The notes: generated by a model from the sequence alone, not told the origin. A stretch of 64,000 bases of DNA from Rothia koreensis (GCF_004136575.1 NZ_NOIQ01000001.1:372001-436000); one strand, 5' to 3'. Counted from the stretch's first letter, positions 16,468 through 26,882 are shown. Numbers and translations: made by a program.

Positions 16468-17346
16468 TCAGGACAGGTTGGCGGCGTTCCGTTCCTCGAC
16501 CCAACGGACGATTCTGCGCAATCGCTCGTCGTCGTGGAAAATTCGTGCGTCCGAGTGCTCGGCGTCCGGGACGATCTCGAGCGACGTCGGCACTCCGCGG
16601 GCACGCAGGGCGCGGTGCGGAGTCCCGGACTGGATCCAGGGAACGCAGGAATCGTCGGCCCCGTGGACGTAGAACACCGGACGGTGACGCGGAGCCAGTT
16701 TCTGGTCCTTCGCGTAGTCGACGGGGTGCGCCCACGTCCACGCCTGCTCCGCCGCGCCGGACTCCGGGGCCGGATATCCGGACCCGAGCAGCCTGGCTTC
16801 GGCGCCGTCGTCGTCGGGATGATCCTTCGGGAAACCGCAGGCGATCCTGTCGTCGAATATGGTGCGCAGGTCGCTGACCCCGTAGAAGCTCACGGCGCCG
16901 GCGACGTCGCTCGAGGCGACGTCGGCATCTGGGCCCTCAAGATAGGCGTTTCCGGAATCGGGAGTCGCCGCGAGCAGCTGGGCGAGATGGCCGCCGGCCG
17001 AGGCCCCGGAGACCACGATGCGCTGCGGATCGACGCCGAATTGTTCGGCGTGGGCGCGAAAGTAGCGCACCGCGGACTTGGCGTCGTGCAGCTGCGCGGG
17101 AAACAGCGCCCGATGGGACAGCCGGTAGTTGACCGACGCCACGAAATATCCGCTCGCCTGCAGGCGCTCGCGCACCCTGTGCTGCCCGTTGACCGAGAAG
17201 AGCATCGAGGATTTGTCCCCGAACCGCCACGCGCCTCCGTGGAAATGAATCACCAGGGGCGCGGGCCCGGGGAGCGGAACAGTGGGGGAGTGAAGATCGA
17301 AGGAGCGGTCCTCTTCCTGCGCGGAAGTGTAGAAGCCGCTCATCAT
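16468..17346 (-). CDS. Alpha/beta hydrolase, BD-FAE/hormone-sensitive-lipase type esterase
   Basis: About 292 residues. The oxyanion motif HGGAW is at residues 36-40, the nucleophile elbow GASAGG has Ser at about 117, and DDSCVPW and DAEHSD supply the acid and His. YFVASVNYRLSHRALFPAQ before the elbow is typical of carboxylesterases of this group. The substrate is unknown; the protein has no signal peptide. The start at 17346 (tandem ATGs at 17346 and 17343) is preceded by GGAG. The gene lies directly downstream of tRNA-Arg on the same strand, with the tRNA terminator hairpin between them. Confidence 0.85.
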   Translation of the reverse strand: MMSGFYTSAQEEDRSFDLHSPTVPLPGPAPLVIHFHGGAWRFGDKSSMLFSVNGQHRVRERLQASGYFVASVNYRLSHRALFPAQLHDAKSAVRYFRAHAEQFGVDPQRIVVSGASAGGHLAQLLAATPDSGNAYLEGPDADVASSDVAGAVSFYGVSDLRTIFDDRIACGFPKDHPDDDGAEARLLGSGYPAPESGAAEQAWTWAHPVDYAKDQKLAPRHRPVFYVHGADDSCVPWIQSGTPHRALRARGVPTSLEIVPDAEHSDARIFHDDERLRRIVRWVEERNAANLS

Positions 17347-17382
17347 GGGTTCGTCTCCGCTCGGTCCGGCTCGGTACGAAAC

Positions 17383-17413
17383 GACCCCGTTCCCGCTCGG
17401 GCGGGACGGGGTC
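17383..17413 (-). terminator. Hairpin terminator of tRNA-Arg
   Basis: On the minus strand, GACCCCGTCCCGC pairs with GCGGGAACGGGGTC (one bulged A) around CCGA, followed by GTTTC. It begins 7 nt after the tRNA 3' end. Confidence 0.65.
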
Positions 17414-17420
17414 TTGACCG

Positions 17421-17493
17421 TGCCCTCGATAGGATTCGAACCTACGACTTCTTGCTCCGGAGGCAAGCGCTCTATCCACTGAGCTACGAGGGC
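17421..17493 (-). tRNA. tRNA-Arg (anticodon CCG)
   Basis: 73-nt cloverleaf on the minus strand. Acceptor GCCCTCG pairs with CGAGGGC, with A as discriminator. The D arm is in AGCTCAGTGGATAGAGC. The anticodon stem CTTGC/GCAAG encloses the loop CTCCGGA (anticodon CCG). The T arm is GTAGG-TTCGAAT-CCTAT. It reads CGG codons. No CCA is encoded. A hairpin terminator follows. Confidence 0.96.
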
Positions 17494-17600
17494 AACGCAG
17501 AACAGCATACCAGGAAATGAGCAGGGGCAAATCCACGCGACGCGCAGTGAAGCCAACAGACCCCGGCACGTCACGAAATCGGCGGCCGCGGCATTCCTTG

Positions 17601-17606
17601 TAGACT
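17601..17606 (+). promoter_or_regulatory. -10 element of argS (leaderless configuration)
   Basis: TAGACT, 6 nt before the GTG at 17613. The argS-lysA-hom-thrC-thrB mRNA probably starts at the start codon itself. Confidence 0.55.
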
Positions 17607-17612
17607 GACCGG

Positions 17613-19271
17613 GTGACTCCCGAAGAACTCTCCGAAGCAATTTCCGCGTGCCTGCACGAGGCCATCGACGCCGGCCAGCTCGTGCTGTCCGAAGGCCAGA
17701 CGCTCCCCGAGATGAGGGTCGAACGACCCAAGAATCGGGCGCACGGCGACTGGAGCACCAATATCGCCCTGCAACTCGGCAAGAAGGTCGGCAAGAATCC
17801 GCGCGACGTCGCGCAGATCCTCGCGGAACGGATCGCTTCCGTGGACGGTGTCTCGGGCGTGGACATTGCGGGCCCAGGCTTCCTGAATGTGGTTCTCGAC
17901 GCCGCCGCGGCCGGCGTCCTGGCCAAGAGCATTCTCGCGGCGGGACCAGAGTACGGGCGTTCCTCGAAACTCGAGGGAACGCACATCAATCTGGAGTTCG
18001 TCTCGGCCAACCCCACGGGCCCGATCCACCTGGGCGGCACCCGGTGGGCCGCCGTCGGTGATTCGCTGGCGCGCATCCTGGAGGCGAACGGGGCCGACGT
18101 GACCCGCGAATACTACTTCAACGACCACGGGACCCAGATCGATCGTTTCTCGAACTCGCTCCTGGCCAAGGCGCGCCAGGAACCGGCACCCGAGGACGGC
18201 TACGGCGGCCAGTACATCGAGGACATCGCCCAGCGCGTCCTGCGCGAGGTGCCCGACGCCCTGGACGCGGACGACCCGCAGGAAATTTTCCGGTCCTACG
18301 GGGTCGACATGATGTTTGCGGACATCAAGAAGTCCCTGCACGAGTTCGGCGTCGACTTCGACGTCTACTTCCACGAGAACTCGCTGTTCGAATCGGGGCA
18401 GGTCGAGAAGATCCTGGAGCAGCTCAAGGGCAGCGACAAGCTCTACCACGCCGATGGCGCGTGGTGGCTGCGCTCGACCGACTACGGGGACGACAAGGAC
18501 CGGGTGGTCATCAAATCCGACGGCAACGCCGCGTACATCGCCGGCGACATCGCCTACATCGCCGACAAGAGAGCGCGCGGCGCACACCTGGCGATCTACA
18601 TGCTCGGGGCCGACCACCACGGATACATCGCACGTCTCAAGGCCGCGGCGGCCGCCATCGGGGACGACCCGGACGCCGTCGAGGTCATGATCGGCCAAAT
18701 GGTCAACCTGGTCAGGGACGGCGAGGCCGTGCGCATGTCCAAGCGTGCGGGAACCGTGGTGACCCTGGAAGATCTGGTCGACGCCGTCGGCACGGACGCC
18801 GCACGGTATTCCCTGACCCGGTTCTCGGTCGACTCGAACATCGACATCGATCTCGACCTGCTGACCCGTCGTTCGAACGAGAACCCGGTGTTCTACGTCC
18901 AGTACGCTCACGCCCGGACGTGCGCTGTGGCCCGGAACGCGGCCGACGCCGGCGTCGTGCGTTCGGACGAGACCTTCGACGCGGCGCTGCTGAACACCCC
19001 GGCGGACGAGGAGCTCCTGGCGGAGCTCGGTCAGTTCCCGAGCGTGATCGCCGAATCGGCCGAATTCCGCGAACCCCACCGAGTCGCCCGCTACCTCGAA
19101 CGCCTGGCCGGGGCCTACCACCGCTGGTACGACGCCTGCCGGGTGACCCCGAAGGGCACCGAGGACATCACCGACACGCACCGTACGCGGCTTGCACTGA
19201 ACGACGCCGTGACCCAGGTTCTGGCCAACGGCCTCCATCTGCTGGGTGTGACCGCACCGGAGAGGATGTAA
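17613..19271 (+). CDS. argS: Arginyl-tRNA synthetase
   Basis: 552-residue class Ia aminoacyl-tRNA synthetase charging tRNA-Arg. An N-terminal additional domain (residues 1-110) is followed by the HIGH-equivalent [11 protein letters not shown] (His139), the KMSKS-equivalent RMSKR at 374-378, and a C-terminal DALR anticodon-binding domain ([25 protein letters not shown]). The GTG start is supported by the leaderless -10. The stop codon abuts the lysA ATG. The argS-lysA-hom-thrC-thrB order is the classic actinobacterial arrangement. Confidence 0.96.
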   Translation: MTPEELSEAISACLHEAIDAGQLVLSEGQTLPEMRVERPKNRAHGDWSTNIALQLGKKVGKNPRDVAQILAERIASVDGVSGVDIAGPGFLNVVLDAAAAGVLAKSILAAGPEYGRSSKLEGTHINLEFVSANPTGPIHLGGTRWAAVGDSLARILEANGADVTREYYFNDHGTQIDRFSNSLLAKARQEPAPEDGYGGQYIEDIAQRVLREVPDALDADDPQEIFRSYGVDMMFADIKKSLHEFGVDFDVYFHENSLFESGQVEKILEQLKGSDKLYHADGAWWLRSTDYGDDKDRVVIKSDGNAAYIAGDIAYIADKRARGAHLAIYMLGADHHGYIARLKAAAAAIGDDPDAVEVMIGQMVNLVRDGEAVRMSKRAGTVVTLEDLVDAVGTDAARYSLTRFSVDSNIDIDLDLLTRRSNENPVFYVQYAHARTCAVARNAADAGVVRSDETFDAALLNTPADEELLAELGQFPSVIAESAEFREPHRVARYLERLAGAYHRWYDACRVTPKGTEDITDTHRTRLALNDAVTQVLANGLHLLGVTAPERM

Positions 19272-20759
19272 ATGGCGAACTCACCATCTGCCGCCGTGCC
19301 CGAGTGGCTGCGGCTGCCCTCCGATCCGGCCGCCCTCGACCGCCACATCTGGACCCCGTCCTTCGAACGGTCGACCGGAGGAGAATTGACCATCGACGGG
19401 CACACCGTCTCCGATCTGGTCGATGAATTCGGGACTCCCGGATACATCTGGTCCGAGGACACCTTCAGAAGCCGCGCCCGCGAATACCGGCAGGCCTTCG
19501 AAGAGGCCTTCGGCGACCACGGGGCGGAAGTCTCCGTCTACTACGCGGGCAAATCCTTTCTGTGTGCCGCGGTCGTCCGGTGGGCCCAGGAGGAGGGCCT
19601 CAACCTGGACACCGCGTCGGGCGGCGAGCTCGGTCTCGGTCTGGCCGCGGGCATGCCCGGCCAGCGCATCGCCCTGCACGGCAACAACAAGTCGGAGACG
19701 GAAATCCGGCGCGCCCTGGAGAACGGCGTCGGCAGGATCGTCGCGGATTCCGTGCCGGAACTGGTCCAGATCGACCGCATTGCGCGCGACATGGACACAA
19801 CGGCGCCGGTCATGATTCGAATCACCCCGGGTGTCCACGCAGAGACGCACGACTTCATCGCGACGGCCCACGAGGACCAGAAATTCGGTCTCTCGCTGGC
19901 CGACGGGACCGCCGCGCTGGCCGAGGCCGACGTCGATCCCGCGCTCCGGTCGGAAACGGCCGTTTCCTCGTCAGATTCGGTGGCGATGCTGGCGGCCCTG
20001 GTCGCGGAGGCGCTGGGCGGGATCGACCTTCGCGGTTTCCATTGCCACATCGGGTCCCAGATTTTCGAGGCCGATGGGTTCGCCCTGGCGGCCGAACGGC
20101 TCCTCGCGTTCATCGCCGAGGTCACCGGACGCATCGAGCGGGAGATCCCCGAACTCGACCTGGGCGGCGGATACGGCATCGGATACATTCCCGGGGACGC
20201 GCCTCGTCCGGCCCGGGACATTGCCAAAGACCTCGCGGACAGCGTGGCGAAGTCCTGCTCGGCGCTGGGGCTTCGGATTCCGCACCTGTCGATCGAGCCG
20301 GGACGTGCTCTGAGCGGGCCCGCGGGAACGACGCTGTACACCGTCGGCACGATCAAGGATGTCGCGATCGACGCCGAGTCCGGCCGCACCCAGGTCAGGC
20401 GTTACGTCGCGGTGGACGGCGGCATGTCGGACAATGCTCGTCCGGTTCTCTACGACGCCGACTACAGCGTGGTCCTTGCCAACCGGGAACCGCTGGGCGA
20501 ACAGGTCCTGTCCCGTGTCGTGGGCAAACACTGCGAATCCGGAGACATTCTGGTCCGCTACTGCTATCTTCCCGCGGATCTGCGCAGCGGCGACATCCTG
20601 GCGGTCGCCGCGACGGGGGCATACTGCTGGTCCCTGTCGAGCAACTACAACTACCTGCCGCGGCCCGGAGTGGTCGCGACGTCGTCCGGGCAGACACCGC
20701 GCACCATCGTGCGCGGCGAGACCGAGGACGATCTTTTCGCCAGGGACGCCGCCCTCTGA
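19272..20759 (+). CDS. lysA: Diaminopimelate decarboxylase
   Basis: 495-residue PLP-dependent fold-III decarboxylase making L-lysine from meso-diaminopimelate. The PLP lysine is Lys94 in YYAGKSF. The substrate/PLP region includes GFHCHIGSQIFE and LDLGGGYGIGY, the active site EPGRAL is at about 342-347, and DGGMSDNARPVLY follows. An N-terminal extension of about 35 residues (PEWLRLP, HIWTPSF) is usual in this group of Actinobacteria. The ATG follows the argS stop with no gap. Confidence 0.95.
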   Translation: MANSPSAAVPEWLRLPSDPAALDRHIWTPSFERSTGGELTIDGHTVSDLVDEFGTPGYIWSEDTFRSRAREYRQAFEEAFGDHGAEVSVYYAGKSFLCAAVVRWAQEEGLNLDTASGGELGLGLAAGMPGQRIALHGNNKSETEIRRALENGVGRIVADSVPELVQIDRIARDMDTTAPVMIRITPGVHAETHDFIATAHEDQKFGLSLADGTAALAEADVDPALRSETAVSSSDSVAMLAALVAEALGGIDLRGFHCHIGSQIFEADGFALAAERLLAFIAEVTGRIEREIPELDLGGGYGIGYIPGDAPRPARDIAKDLADSVAKSCSALGLRIPHLSIEPGRALSGPAGTTLYTVGTIKDVAIDAESGRTQVRRYVAVDGGMSDNARPVLYDADYSVVLANREPLGEQVLSRVVGKHCESGDILVRYCYLPADLRSGDILAVAATGAYCWSLSSNYNYLPRPGVVATSSGQTPRTIVRGETEDDLFARDAAL

Positions 20760-20788
20760 GGACGCATCCCGACGCAATAGGAGAGACT

Positions 20789-22087
20789 ATGACCGAATCG
20801 ACGATCAAGGTGGCACTCCTGGGTGCCGGAACCGTGGGCTCGCAGGTAGCGAAGGCCCTCACGGAGGATTCCGAGGAACTGTCCCGACGCATCGGTGCCG
20901 TTCCGGAGCTGATCGGCATCGCCGTCCGCTCGCTCGACGCCGAGCGGGACTACCAGGCGGACCCGGGCCTCTACACCACGGATGCGGAGACCCTCATCGA
21001 TGGGGCCGACGTCGTCATCGAACTCACCGGTGGCATGGAGCCCGCCCGGACCCGCATCCTTCGGGCCCTGGAGCAGGGCAAGCACGTGGTTTCGGGCAAC
21101 AAGGCCCTTCTGGCCGCGCACGGTGCGGAACTCCACCGGGCCGCGGCGGAGAACGGCGCCCAGCTTTCGTACGAGGCCGCGGTGGCCGGCGCGATTCCGA
21201 TTCTGCGTCCGTTGAGGGACTCTCTCGCGGGGGACCGGGTCACCCGAGTCCTCGGCATCATGAACGGGACCACCAACTTCATGCTGGACGCGATGGATTC
21301 CACGGGCGCCCAGTTCGACGACGCCCTGACGGAGGCGCAGAATCTCGGCTACGCGGAGGCGGACCCGACCGCCGACGTCGACGGTCTCGACGCCGCGGCC
21401 AAGGCCGCGATCGTCGCATCACTGGCCTTCCACTCCGAGTTCACGATCGACGACGTGCACTGCCAGGGCATCAGGGACATCACGGCCGACGACGTCGCCG
21501 CCGCGGCCGAGGACGGCTACGTGATCAAGCTGCTCTCGGTGTGCGAACTCGACGGGGACGGCGTCAACATTCGCGTCAATCCCACGCTCATCCCTCGGTC
21601 CCATCCACTGGCCAGCGTCCGGGACGCGTACAACGCGGTCTTCGTGGAATCCCGCGATGCCGGAGAGCTCATGTTCTACGGTCCGGGCGCCGGGGGAGCG
21701 CCCACGGCCTCGGCGGTGCTGGGCGATTTCGTCTCGCTCGCCCGCCGATCGGTCCTCGGCGGGCCGGGTGTCCCGGACTCCTCCTATGCCGGGCTGAAGG
21801 CGACGTCGCTGTCCAACGTCGTCTCCCGGTACACCGTCGGTCTGCGCGTGAGAGACAAGCTGGGGGTGCTGGCCGCCATCGCGAACGTGTTCGCCGAACA
21901 CGGCGTCTCGATCCAGACCATGCACCAGACCAAACATCGGGAAAAGGAGGACGTCGAAGGCGATCACGCCACGATCCGCATCGTGACCCACAAGACCAGC
22001 GACGAGAGCCTCCGCTCCACGATCGATGAGTTGTCCTCCCTGACCACGGTCTACGACGTCACCTCGGTGATCCAGGTCGAGGGCTGA
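20789..22087 (+). CDS. hom: Homoserine dehydrogenase
   Basis: 432-residue NAD(P)-dependent enzyme that reduces aspartate semialdehyde to homoserine at the branch to threonine and methionine. The N-terminal Rossmann motif is [11 protein letters not shown]. The catalytic domain carries [12 protein letters not shown] and [20 protein letters not shown]-terminal ACT domain ([20 protein letters not shown]) implies allosteric feedback by threonine, as known for the family. AGGAG lies 7 nt before the ATG. Confidence 0.95.
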   Translation: MTESTIKVALLGAGTVGSQVAKALTEDSEELSRRIGAVPELIGIAVRSLDAERDYQADPGLYTTDAETLIDGADVVIELTGGMEPARTRILRALEQGKHVVSGNKALLAAHGAELHRAAAENGAQLSYEAAVAGAIPILRPLRDSLAGDRVTRVLGIMNGTTNFMLDAMDSTGAQFDDALTEAQNLGYAEADPTADVDGLDAAAKAAIVASLAFHSEFTIDDVHCQGIRDITADDVAAAAEDGYVIKLLSVCELDGDGVNIRVNPTLIPRSHPLASVRDAYNAVFVESRDAGELMFYGPGAGGAPTASAVLGDFVSLARRSVLGGPGVPDSSYAGLKATSLSNVVSRYTVGLRVRDKLGVLAAIANVFAEHGVSIQTMHQTKHREKEDVEGDHATIRIVTHKTSDESLRSTIDELSSLTTVYDVTSVIQVEG

Positions 22088-22151
22088 ACACACCGTCCAC
22101 CAGTCCGACCGGGCACCAACCCGGTTTCGTTCAACACAGAAAAGGAATTCC

Positions 22152-23252
22152 ATGGCACACGTCTGGCGAGGGGTCGTCCACGAGTACCGCGATCGGCTCC
22201 CCGTGACCGACGAGACCGAGGTCGTGACGCTCGGCGAAGGCGGAACCCCCCTGATCCGCGCGCCCAAGCTCTCGGAACACACCGGCAACGAGGTCTACAT
22301 CAAGTTCGAGGGGATGAACCCGACCGGGTCGTTCAAGGACCGCGGCATGACGATGGCCATCACCGCCGCCAAGGAGCAAGGGGCCGAAGCCGTGGTCTGC
22401 GCCTCGACAGGAAATACCTCGGCCTCCGCCGCTGCATACGCGACCCAGGCGGGTCTCAAGTGCGGCGTCCTGGTGCCGGACGGAAAGATCGCGATGGGCA
22501 AACTGTCGCAGGCGATCGCGCACGGAGCCGAGCTGCTCCAGGTCGAGGGCAACTTCGACAACTGCCTCGAGGTCGCCCGAAAACTCGCGGAGAGCTACCC
22601 GGTGTTCTTGGTCAATTCCGTGAATCCCGCCCGCATCGAGGGGCAGAAGACGGGCTCCTTCGAGGTCGTGGACGTGCTGGGCGATGCACCGGACTACCAC
22701 TTGCTGCCCGTGGGCAATGCCGGGAACATCACGGCCTACTGGAAGGGCTACAAGGAGTACGCGGCTCCGTACGTCAATGACGCCGGCGAGACGATCGCGC
22801 CCGTCGCCACGAAGACGCCGGCCATGTGGGGTTTCCAGGCCGAGGGCGCGGCCCCCATCGTGCTGGGCCATCCCGTCAGCGAGCCCGAGACGATCGCCAC
22901 CGCGATCCGCATCGGCAACCCGGCGTCGTGGGACAAGGCGGAAACCGCACGGGAGGAGTCCGGCGGGCTCATCGAGTCCGTGACGGACGATGAAATCCTC
23001 GAGGCACATCGGTGGCTCTCCTCGCGGGAAGGCGTGTTCGTGGAACCCGCCTCCGCGGCGGGGGTCGCAGGTTTGCTCAAGAAGCACCGTGCGGGCCAGG
23101 CGCCGACCGGGGCGACGATTGTCATCACGGTGACGGGGCACGGCCTCAAGGACCCCCAGTGGGCGCTTCGTGGTGCGGATGGCGATGACATCGAGCCCAC
23201 GAAGGTTCCTTTCGACGTCGTGTCCGTGGCCGACGCACTCGGCCTGGAGTAA
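22152..23252 (+). CDS. thrC: Threonine synthase
   Basis: 366-residue PLP enzyme converting O-phosphohomoserine to threonine. The PLP lysine is Lys62 in GSFKDRGM. The family motifs [34 protein letters not shown] and [15 protein letters not shown] are present. AAGGA lies upstream of the ATG. The 64-bp gap after hom holds only a weak 6-bp hairpin (22108-22125). Confidence 0.95.
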   Translation: MAHVWRGVVHEYRDRLPVTDETEVVTLGEGGTPLIRAPKLSEHTGNEVYIKFEGMNPTGSFKDRGMTMAITAAKEQGAEAVVCASTGNTSASAAAYATQAGLKCGVLVPDGKIAMGKLSQAIAHGAELLQVEGNFDNCLEVARKLAESYPVFLVNSVNPARIEGQKTGSFEVVDVLGDAPDYHLLPVGNAGNITAYWKGYKEYAAPYVNDAGETIAPVATKTPAMWGFQAEGAAPIVLGHPVSEPETIATAIRIGNPASWDKAETAREESGGLIESVTDDEILEAHRWLSSREGVFVEPASAAGVAGLLKKHRAGQAPTGATIVITVTGHGLKDPQWALRGADGDDIEPTKVPFDVVSVADALGLE

Positions 23253-23262
23253 GGAACCGATC

Positions 23263-24288
23263 ATGGATATCAGCTCATCACCCCTGGTCGACGGCGAATC
23301 CGCGGCTTCCTACGGGACGGACCTCATTCCCGTCGGAACGGCGGTCCGGGTGCGTGTCCCGGGATCTACCGGCAACGTCGGGCCCGGGTACGACAGTCTC
23401 GGGCTTGCGCTGGGCAGGTACGACGAGCTGACCGTGGAGAGAACCGACGAGCCGCTGGTCCTCGACGTACGGGGCGAGGGCAGCGGATCGGTTCCCCGAA
23501 CCGAGGAACACCTGGTGATTCGGGCCATGCGCACGGCCTGGCGGGCCATCGGGATGCATGCCCTGCCGGGGCTCCGGGTCGAAGCCGTCAACGGCATCCC
23601 CCATTCCCGGGGGATGGGGTCTTCCGCGTCGGCAATCGTCGCGGGCGTCGTTGCGGCCAACGCGATGGTTCCCCAAGACCTTCGATTGTCCGAGAACGCG
23701 ATGCTCCAGATCTGCTCCCAGATGGAGGGGCACCCCGACAACGTCGCGCCCTCACTCTTCGGCGGCCTGGTGATCTCCTATTCCGGAGCCGATGGTTTCC
23801 ATTCGGTCTCCGTTCCCGTTCACGACGACGTCGTGCCCGTCGTCGCCGTGCCGGACTACGAGGTCCCGACGCGAATTGCGCGCGGTCTGATCCCGGAATC
23901 GGTTCCGCACCGCGAAGCGGCGGTCAATTCCGGCAGGGCCGCGCTCTTGGTCCATGCGATGAAGGATGAGCCCTCCGAGCTGTTTGCCGGGACGGAGGAC
24001 TCTCTTCATCAGCAGTACCGCGCCAGCGCCATGGGGCCGAGCGCTGCCCTGGTCGCCCACCTGCGGGGCAGGGGGCTGGCAGCTATCGTTTCCGGTGCGG
24101 GACCCACGGTCCTGGTGCTCGCAGCTAATGTCTCCGAAGCCGAACGCGCGGCGGAGGCGATGGACGACTTCTACGACACGCCGGCCAACGTCCTCGATGA
24201 TCGAATCGTGAATTGGGATGTCGAAAGGCTGACCGTGGACGGCAACGGTGTTATAGTTGACCACATTGAGCCCGGAACGCTTCGTTGA
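23263..24288 (+). CDS. thrB: Homoserine kinase
   Basis: 341-residue GHMP kinase phosphorylating homoserine for threonine synthase. The N-terminal substrate motif is VRVPGSTGNVGPGYDSLGLA, the phosphate loop HSRGMGSSASA and the C-terminal motif SGAGPTVLVL. The ATG at 23263 follows the thrC stop by 10 nt with AAGGA spanning the junction. The last 60 bp also carry the apparent rho promoter, so coding and promoter functions overlap. Confidence 0.95.
   Translation: MDISSSPLVDGESAASYGTDLIPVGTAVRVRVPGSTGNVGPGYDSLGLALGRYDELTVERTDEPLVLDVRGEGSGSVPRTEEHLVIRAMRTAWRAIGMHALPGLRVEAVNGIPHSRGMGSSASAIVAGVVAANAMVPQDLRLSENAMLQICSQMEGHPDNVAPSLFGGLVISYSGADGFHSVSVPVHDDVVPVVAVPDYEVPTRIARGLIPESVPHREAAVNSGRAALLVHAMKDEPSELFAGTEDSLHQQYRASAMGPSAALVAHLRGRGLAAIVSGAGPTVLVLAANVSEAERAAEAMDDFYDTPANVLDDRIVNWDVERLTVDGNGVIVDHIEPGTLR
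24229..24257 (+). promoter_or_regulatory. Probable rho promoter inside the 3' end of thrB
   Basis: CTGACC at 24229-24234, a 17-nt spacer and TATAGT at 24252-24257 form one of the best sigma-70-like promoters in the window. It lies inside the last codons of thrB. Transcription would start near 24264 and give a leader of about 388 nt before rho. Confidence 0.6.
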
Positions 24289-24651
24289 AGAACCGGTGCT
24301 CGCCGACCGGATGGTCGATCTCCGGGATCGATGTTTTCCTCCGATCGGGACATGAAAATCCGCTGTTCTGGCGGATCGACGCGTCAGTCTCTTGTTCCTG
24401 AGCCGTGGTCGTCGCGGAATGACGGCGTGCTCTGCCGTGGGCCGAGTTCGCATGATCAAGCCGCGAGGATCGTTGCACCTCGTCTCGAATTTCTTCGAGT
24501 CGACGAGGACTCAGACCGCGTCATTGATTTCCGCACTCTCTGGTGCGGGGATTTCGTACGTATCGCGTTATTTTCTGGCGGTGCGTACTGACCATTAATA
24601 TTCGGATTCCGCTTCACATGCGGAACCCACGTCGAGGGGGAAGGATCCTTC
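24289..24651 (+). other. Long structured 5' leader of rho
   Basis: 363 bp without a convincing gene. On the RNA, three hairpins stand out: 24478-24508 (CCTCGTC/GACGAGG with inner TCGAA/TTCGA and a 3-nt bulge), 24531-24548 (CCGCAC/GTGCGG) and 24607-24625 (TTCCGC/GCGGAA, next to the ribosome binding site). A short frame at 24311-24355 (ATG, 14 codons) ends in ATGA, overlapping an ATG at 24352 in a second frame that runs to 24591. Whether either is translated is unknown. The arrangement suits attenuation or autoregulation of rho. Confidence 0.45.
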
Positions 24652-26796
24652 GTGACCGTATCGACCGACCTATCGGGTGCGGACCAGCCAACCAACGGTT
24701 CGGCTGAACAGACTCGCAGCAGCGAGTCCCCAGAATCTCAGAATACGCAGGGCGCCGCTTCTGCCCAGTCCTCCGAGCAGGGCAAGGGCAACGGAGGACT
24801 GAGCGCTCTCAAACTGGCCCAATTGCAGGCCCTCGCCTCACAGCTCGGCATCGTCGGAGCCCGCCGGATGCGCAAATCCGCGCTCGTCGACGCGATTTCC
24901 GCCCACCAGCGGGGGTCAGCGGTCGCCGATCGCGAGGAGAAGTCGTCCCAGAAGAAGGGCTCGGACCAGAAGGCTTCGGGCCAGGCCCAGGCCGAGGCGG
25001 GCTCCGACGACAAGAAGTCCACGGAGAGCGAGTCCGCGTCGGGCAAGAACCAGTCGGAACGCTCCTCACGCGGCCGGTCCCGCAGGGGTGCCTCCGGCGG
25101 GGACGCGAAGAACGACGCCGCAGGGACCGGGAGCACCGGCCAGGCCGCCGAGACCGGCGACCAGCAGCAGAATGAGGCCCAGCAGGGAGAGTCCACGAAG
25201 GGCGACTCCCAGAAGGGCAATCACAAGGAAGACCGCGAGCAGGACCAGAACCGCGGCAAACGCAACGACCAGCGCGGTCAGAACCAGGGCGGCTCCCAGG
25301 ACCAGGACGGTCAGAACGACCGTCGCAATGACTCCAAGGGAGACGACAAGGGCAACAACGACCGCAACCGCCGCAACAAGAACAACCGTTCCAAGGACAA
25401 CAACAACTCCGAGGACGGCGGCAAGAACGACGGCGGCAGGAACAACAACAACGACAAGAACGACGGCGGCAAGAACAACAACGACCGTCGGAACAACCGC
25501 AACAAGGGCGGCAACAACGGTCCGGAGGACGACGACAACCGCAAGGGCCGGAATCGTCGGAACCGGAACCGGAACGACCGTCGCGACCGTCGGCGCGGCC
25601 GCAACAACGGTCCGGAGGTCGACGACACCGAGGTGACCGAGGACGACGTCCTGCTGCCGGTCGCCGGAATCCTGGACGTCCTGGACAACTACGCGTTCGT
25701 GCGGACCTCGGGGTACCTGCCCGGTCCGAACGACGTCTACGTTTCGCTCGCCCAGGTCAAGAAGAACCACCTGCGCAAGGGCGATGCCGTCGTCGGTGCG
25801 ATTCGTGCGCCGCGCGAGGGCGAGAACCAGAACAACTCGCGCCAGAAGTTCAATGCTCTGGTCCAGCTGACCAGCGTCAATGGCAAGAAGCCGGAAGAGT
25901 TGAACGAGCGGGTCGAATTCAACAAGCTGACGCCGCTGTACCCCAACGAGCGTCTGCGCCTCGAGACCGAGCAGAAGAAGATCGGTCCTCGCGTGGTCGA
26001 CCTCGTTGCCCCGATCGGCAAGGGCCAGCGCGGCCTCATCGTTTCCCCGCCCAAGGCGGGCAAGACGCTGATGCTGCAGTCCATCGCGAACGCGATCACC
26101 ACCAACAATCCTGAGGTCCACCTCATGATGGTTCTGGTGGACGAGCGTCCCGAGGAAGTCACCGACATGCAGCGCACGGTCAATGGCGAGGTCATCGCTT
26201 CGACGTTCGATCGTCCCGCAGACGATCACACGACCGTCGCAGAGCTGGCGATCGAGCGAGCCAAGCGTCTCGTGGAGATGGGGCACGACGTCGTCGTCCT
26301 CCTCGACTCGATGACCCGCCTCGGCCGGGCCTACAACCTGGCGGCACCGGCCTCCGGCCGGATCCTCAGCGGTGGTGTGGACTCCGCCGCGCTCTACCCG
26401 CCCAAGCGTTTCTTCGGCGCCGCGCGGAACATCGAAGAGGGCGGCTCGCTGACCATTCTCGCGTCGGCGCTGGTCGAGACCGGGTCCAAGATGGACGAGG
26501 TCATCTTCGAGGAGTTCAAGGGAACCGGCAACATGGAGCTGCGCCTGTCCCGTCAGCTCGCGGACAAGCGGATCTTCCCGGCCGTGGACGTCAACGAATC
26601 CGGCACCCGCCGCGAAGAGAATCTGCTCTCGCAGGACGAGATCAAGATCATGTGGCGTCTGCGTCGCGTTCTGGCGGGCCTGGATCAGCAGCAGGCCCTG
26701 GAGGTGCTGACGAGCAAGTTGCGCGACACCCCGACGAACGTGCAGTTCCTGCTCCAGGTGCAGAAGACCACGTTGGGCTCCAAGTCCGACGACTAG
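24652..26796 (+). CDS. rho: Transcription termination factor Rho with long basic insertion
   Basis: 714-residue hexameric RNA helicase ending transcription. The Rho N-terminal helical domain is at about residues 50-86. An insertion of about 240 residues (about 88-325) extremely rich in Asn, Asp, Arg, Lys, Gly and Gln follows. The OB-fold RNA-binding domain starts near 330 ([20 protein letters not shown]). The RecA-like ATPase has Walker A SPPKAGKT at about 465-472, [10 protein letters not shown] and [13 protein letters not shown]. Such insertions are known from Micrococcus and other high-GC Actinobacteria and affect termination on structured GC-rich RNA. The GTG start is preceded by GAGGGGGAAGGA. 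rpmE, which follows rho in Mycobacterium, is absent here. Confidence 0.96.
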   Translation: MTVSTDLSGADQPTNGSAEQTRSSESPESQNTQGAASAQSSEQGKGNGGLSALKLAQLQALASQLGIVGARRMRKSALVDAISAHQRGSAVADREEKSSQKKGSDQKASGQAQAEAGSDDKKSTESESASGKNQSERSSRGRSRRGASGGDAKNDAAGTGSTGQAAETGDQQQNEAQQGESTKGDSQKGNHKEDREQDQNRGKRNDQRGQNQGGSQDQDGQNDRRNDSKGDDKGNNDRNRRNKNNRSKDNNNSEDGGKNDGGRNNNNDKNDGGKNNNDRRNNRNKGGNNGPEDDDNRKGRNRRNRNRNDRRDRRRGRNNGPEVDDTEVTEDDVLLPVAGILDVLDNYAFVRTSGYLPGPNDVYVSLAQVKKNHLRKGDAVVGAIRAPREGENQNNSRQKFNALVQLTSVNGKKPEELNERVEFNKLTPLYPNERLRLETEQKKIGPRVVDLVAPIGKGQRGLIVSPPKAGKTLMLQSIANAITTNNPEVHLMMVLVDERPEEVTDMQRTVNGEVIASTFDRPADDHTTVAELAIERAKRLVEMGHDVVVLLDSMTRLGRAYNLAAPASGRILSGGVDSAALYPPKRFFGAARNIEEGGSLTILASALVETGSKMDEVIFEEFKGTGNMELRLSRQLADKRIFPAVDVNESGTRREENLLSQDEIKIMWRLRRVLAGLDQQQALEVLTSKLRDTPTNVQFLLQVQKTTLGSKSDD

Positions 26797-26805
26797 CACC
26801 CCACG

Positions 26806-26850
26806 ACCGGCGCCCGGATCCACTGTTGGTGGGACCGGGCGCCGGTTTTT
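26806..26850 (+). terminator. Intrinsic terminator of rho
   Basis: Perfect 12-bp stem ACCGGCGCCCGG / CCGGGCGCCGGT followed at once by a run of T. The loop contains a smaller CCAC/GTGG stem. It is the most canonical intrinsic terminator in the window. Confidence 0.85.
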
Positions 26851-26882
26851 CGCGCTCCGTCCGTGCGGCCCGGAGCGAGTGA

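Noticed and set aside
13421-16672. Open frame of more than 1000 codons on the plus strand opposite hrpA
   Set aside because: It mirrors hrpA in a codon-bias-favoured antisense frame, its sequence has no recognisable domain, and hrpA has every helicase motif on the other strand.
17347-17640. Upstream extension of the alpha/beta hydrolase frame through the tRNA-Arg
   Set aside because: The extension would cross a complete tRNA and its terminator, and the residues before the tandem ATG at 17346 do not resemble a hydrolase N-terminus.
22108-22125. Attenuator hairpin between hom and thrC
   Set aside because: Only a 6-bp stem without a T run or leader peptide rich in Thr or Ile codons; not enough to call.
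24331-24591. 86-codon ATG frame in the rho leader as a protein gene
   Set aside because: Composition and third-position use differ from real genes here and no domain is seen. It overlaps hairpins, so I treat it as part of a regulatory leader; translation as an upstream frame remains possible.
25300-25620. Possible repeat array or CRISPR-like element in the AAC/GAC-rich stretch of rho
   Set aside because: The repetition is codon-level (Asn, Asp and Arg codons) in an intact rho frame, with no fixed unit length or spacers.
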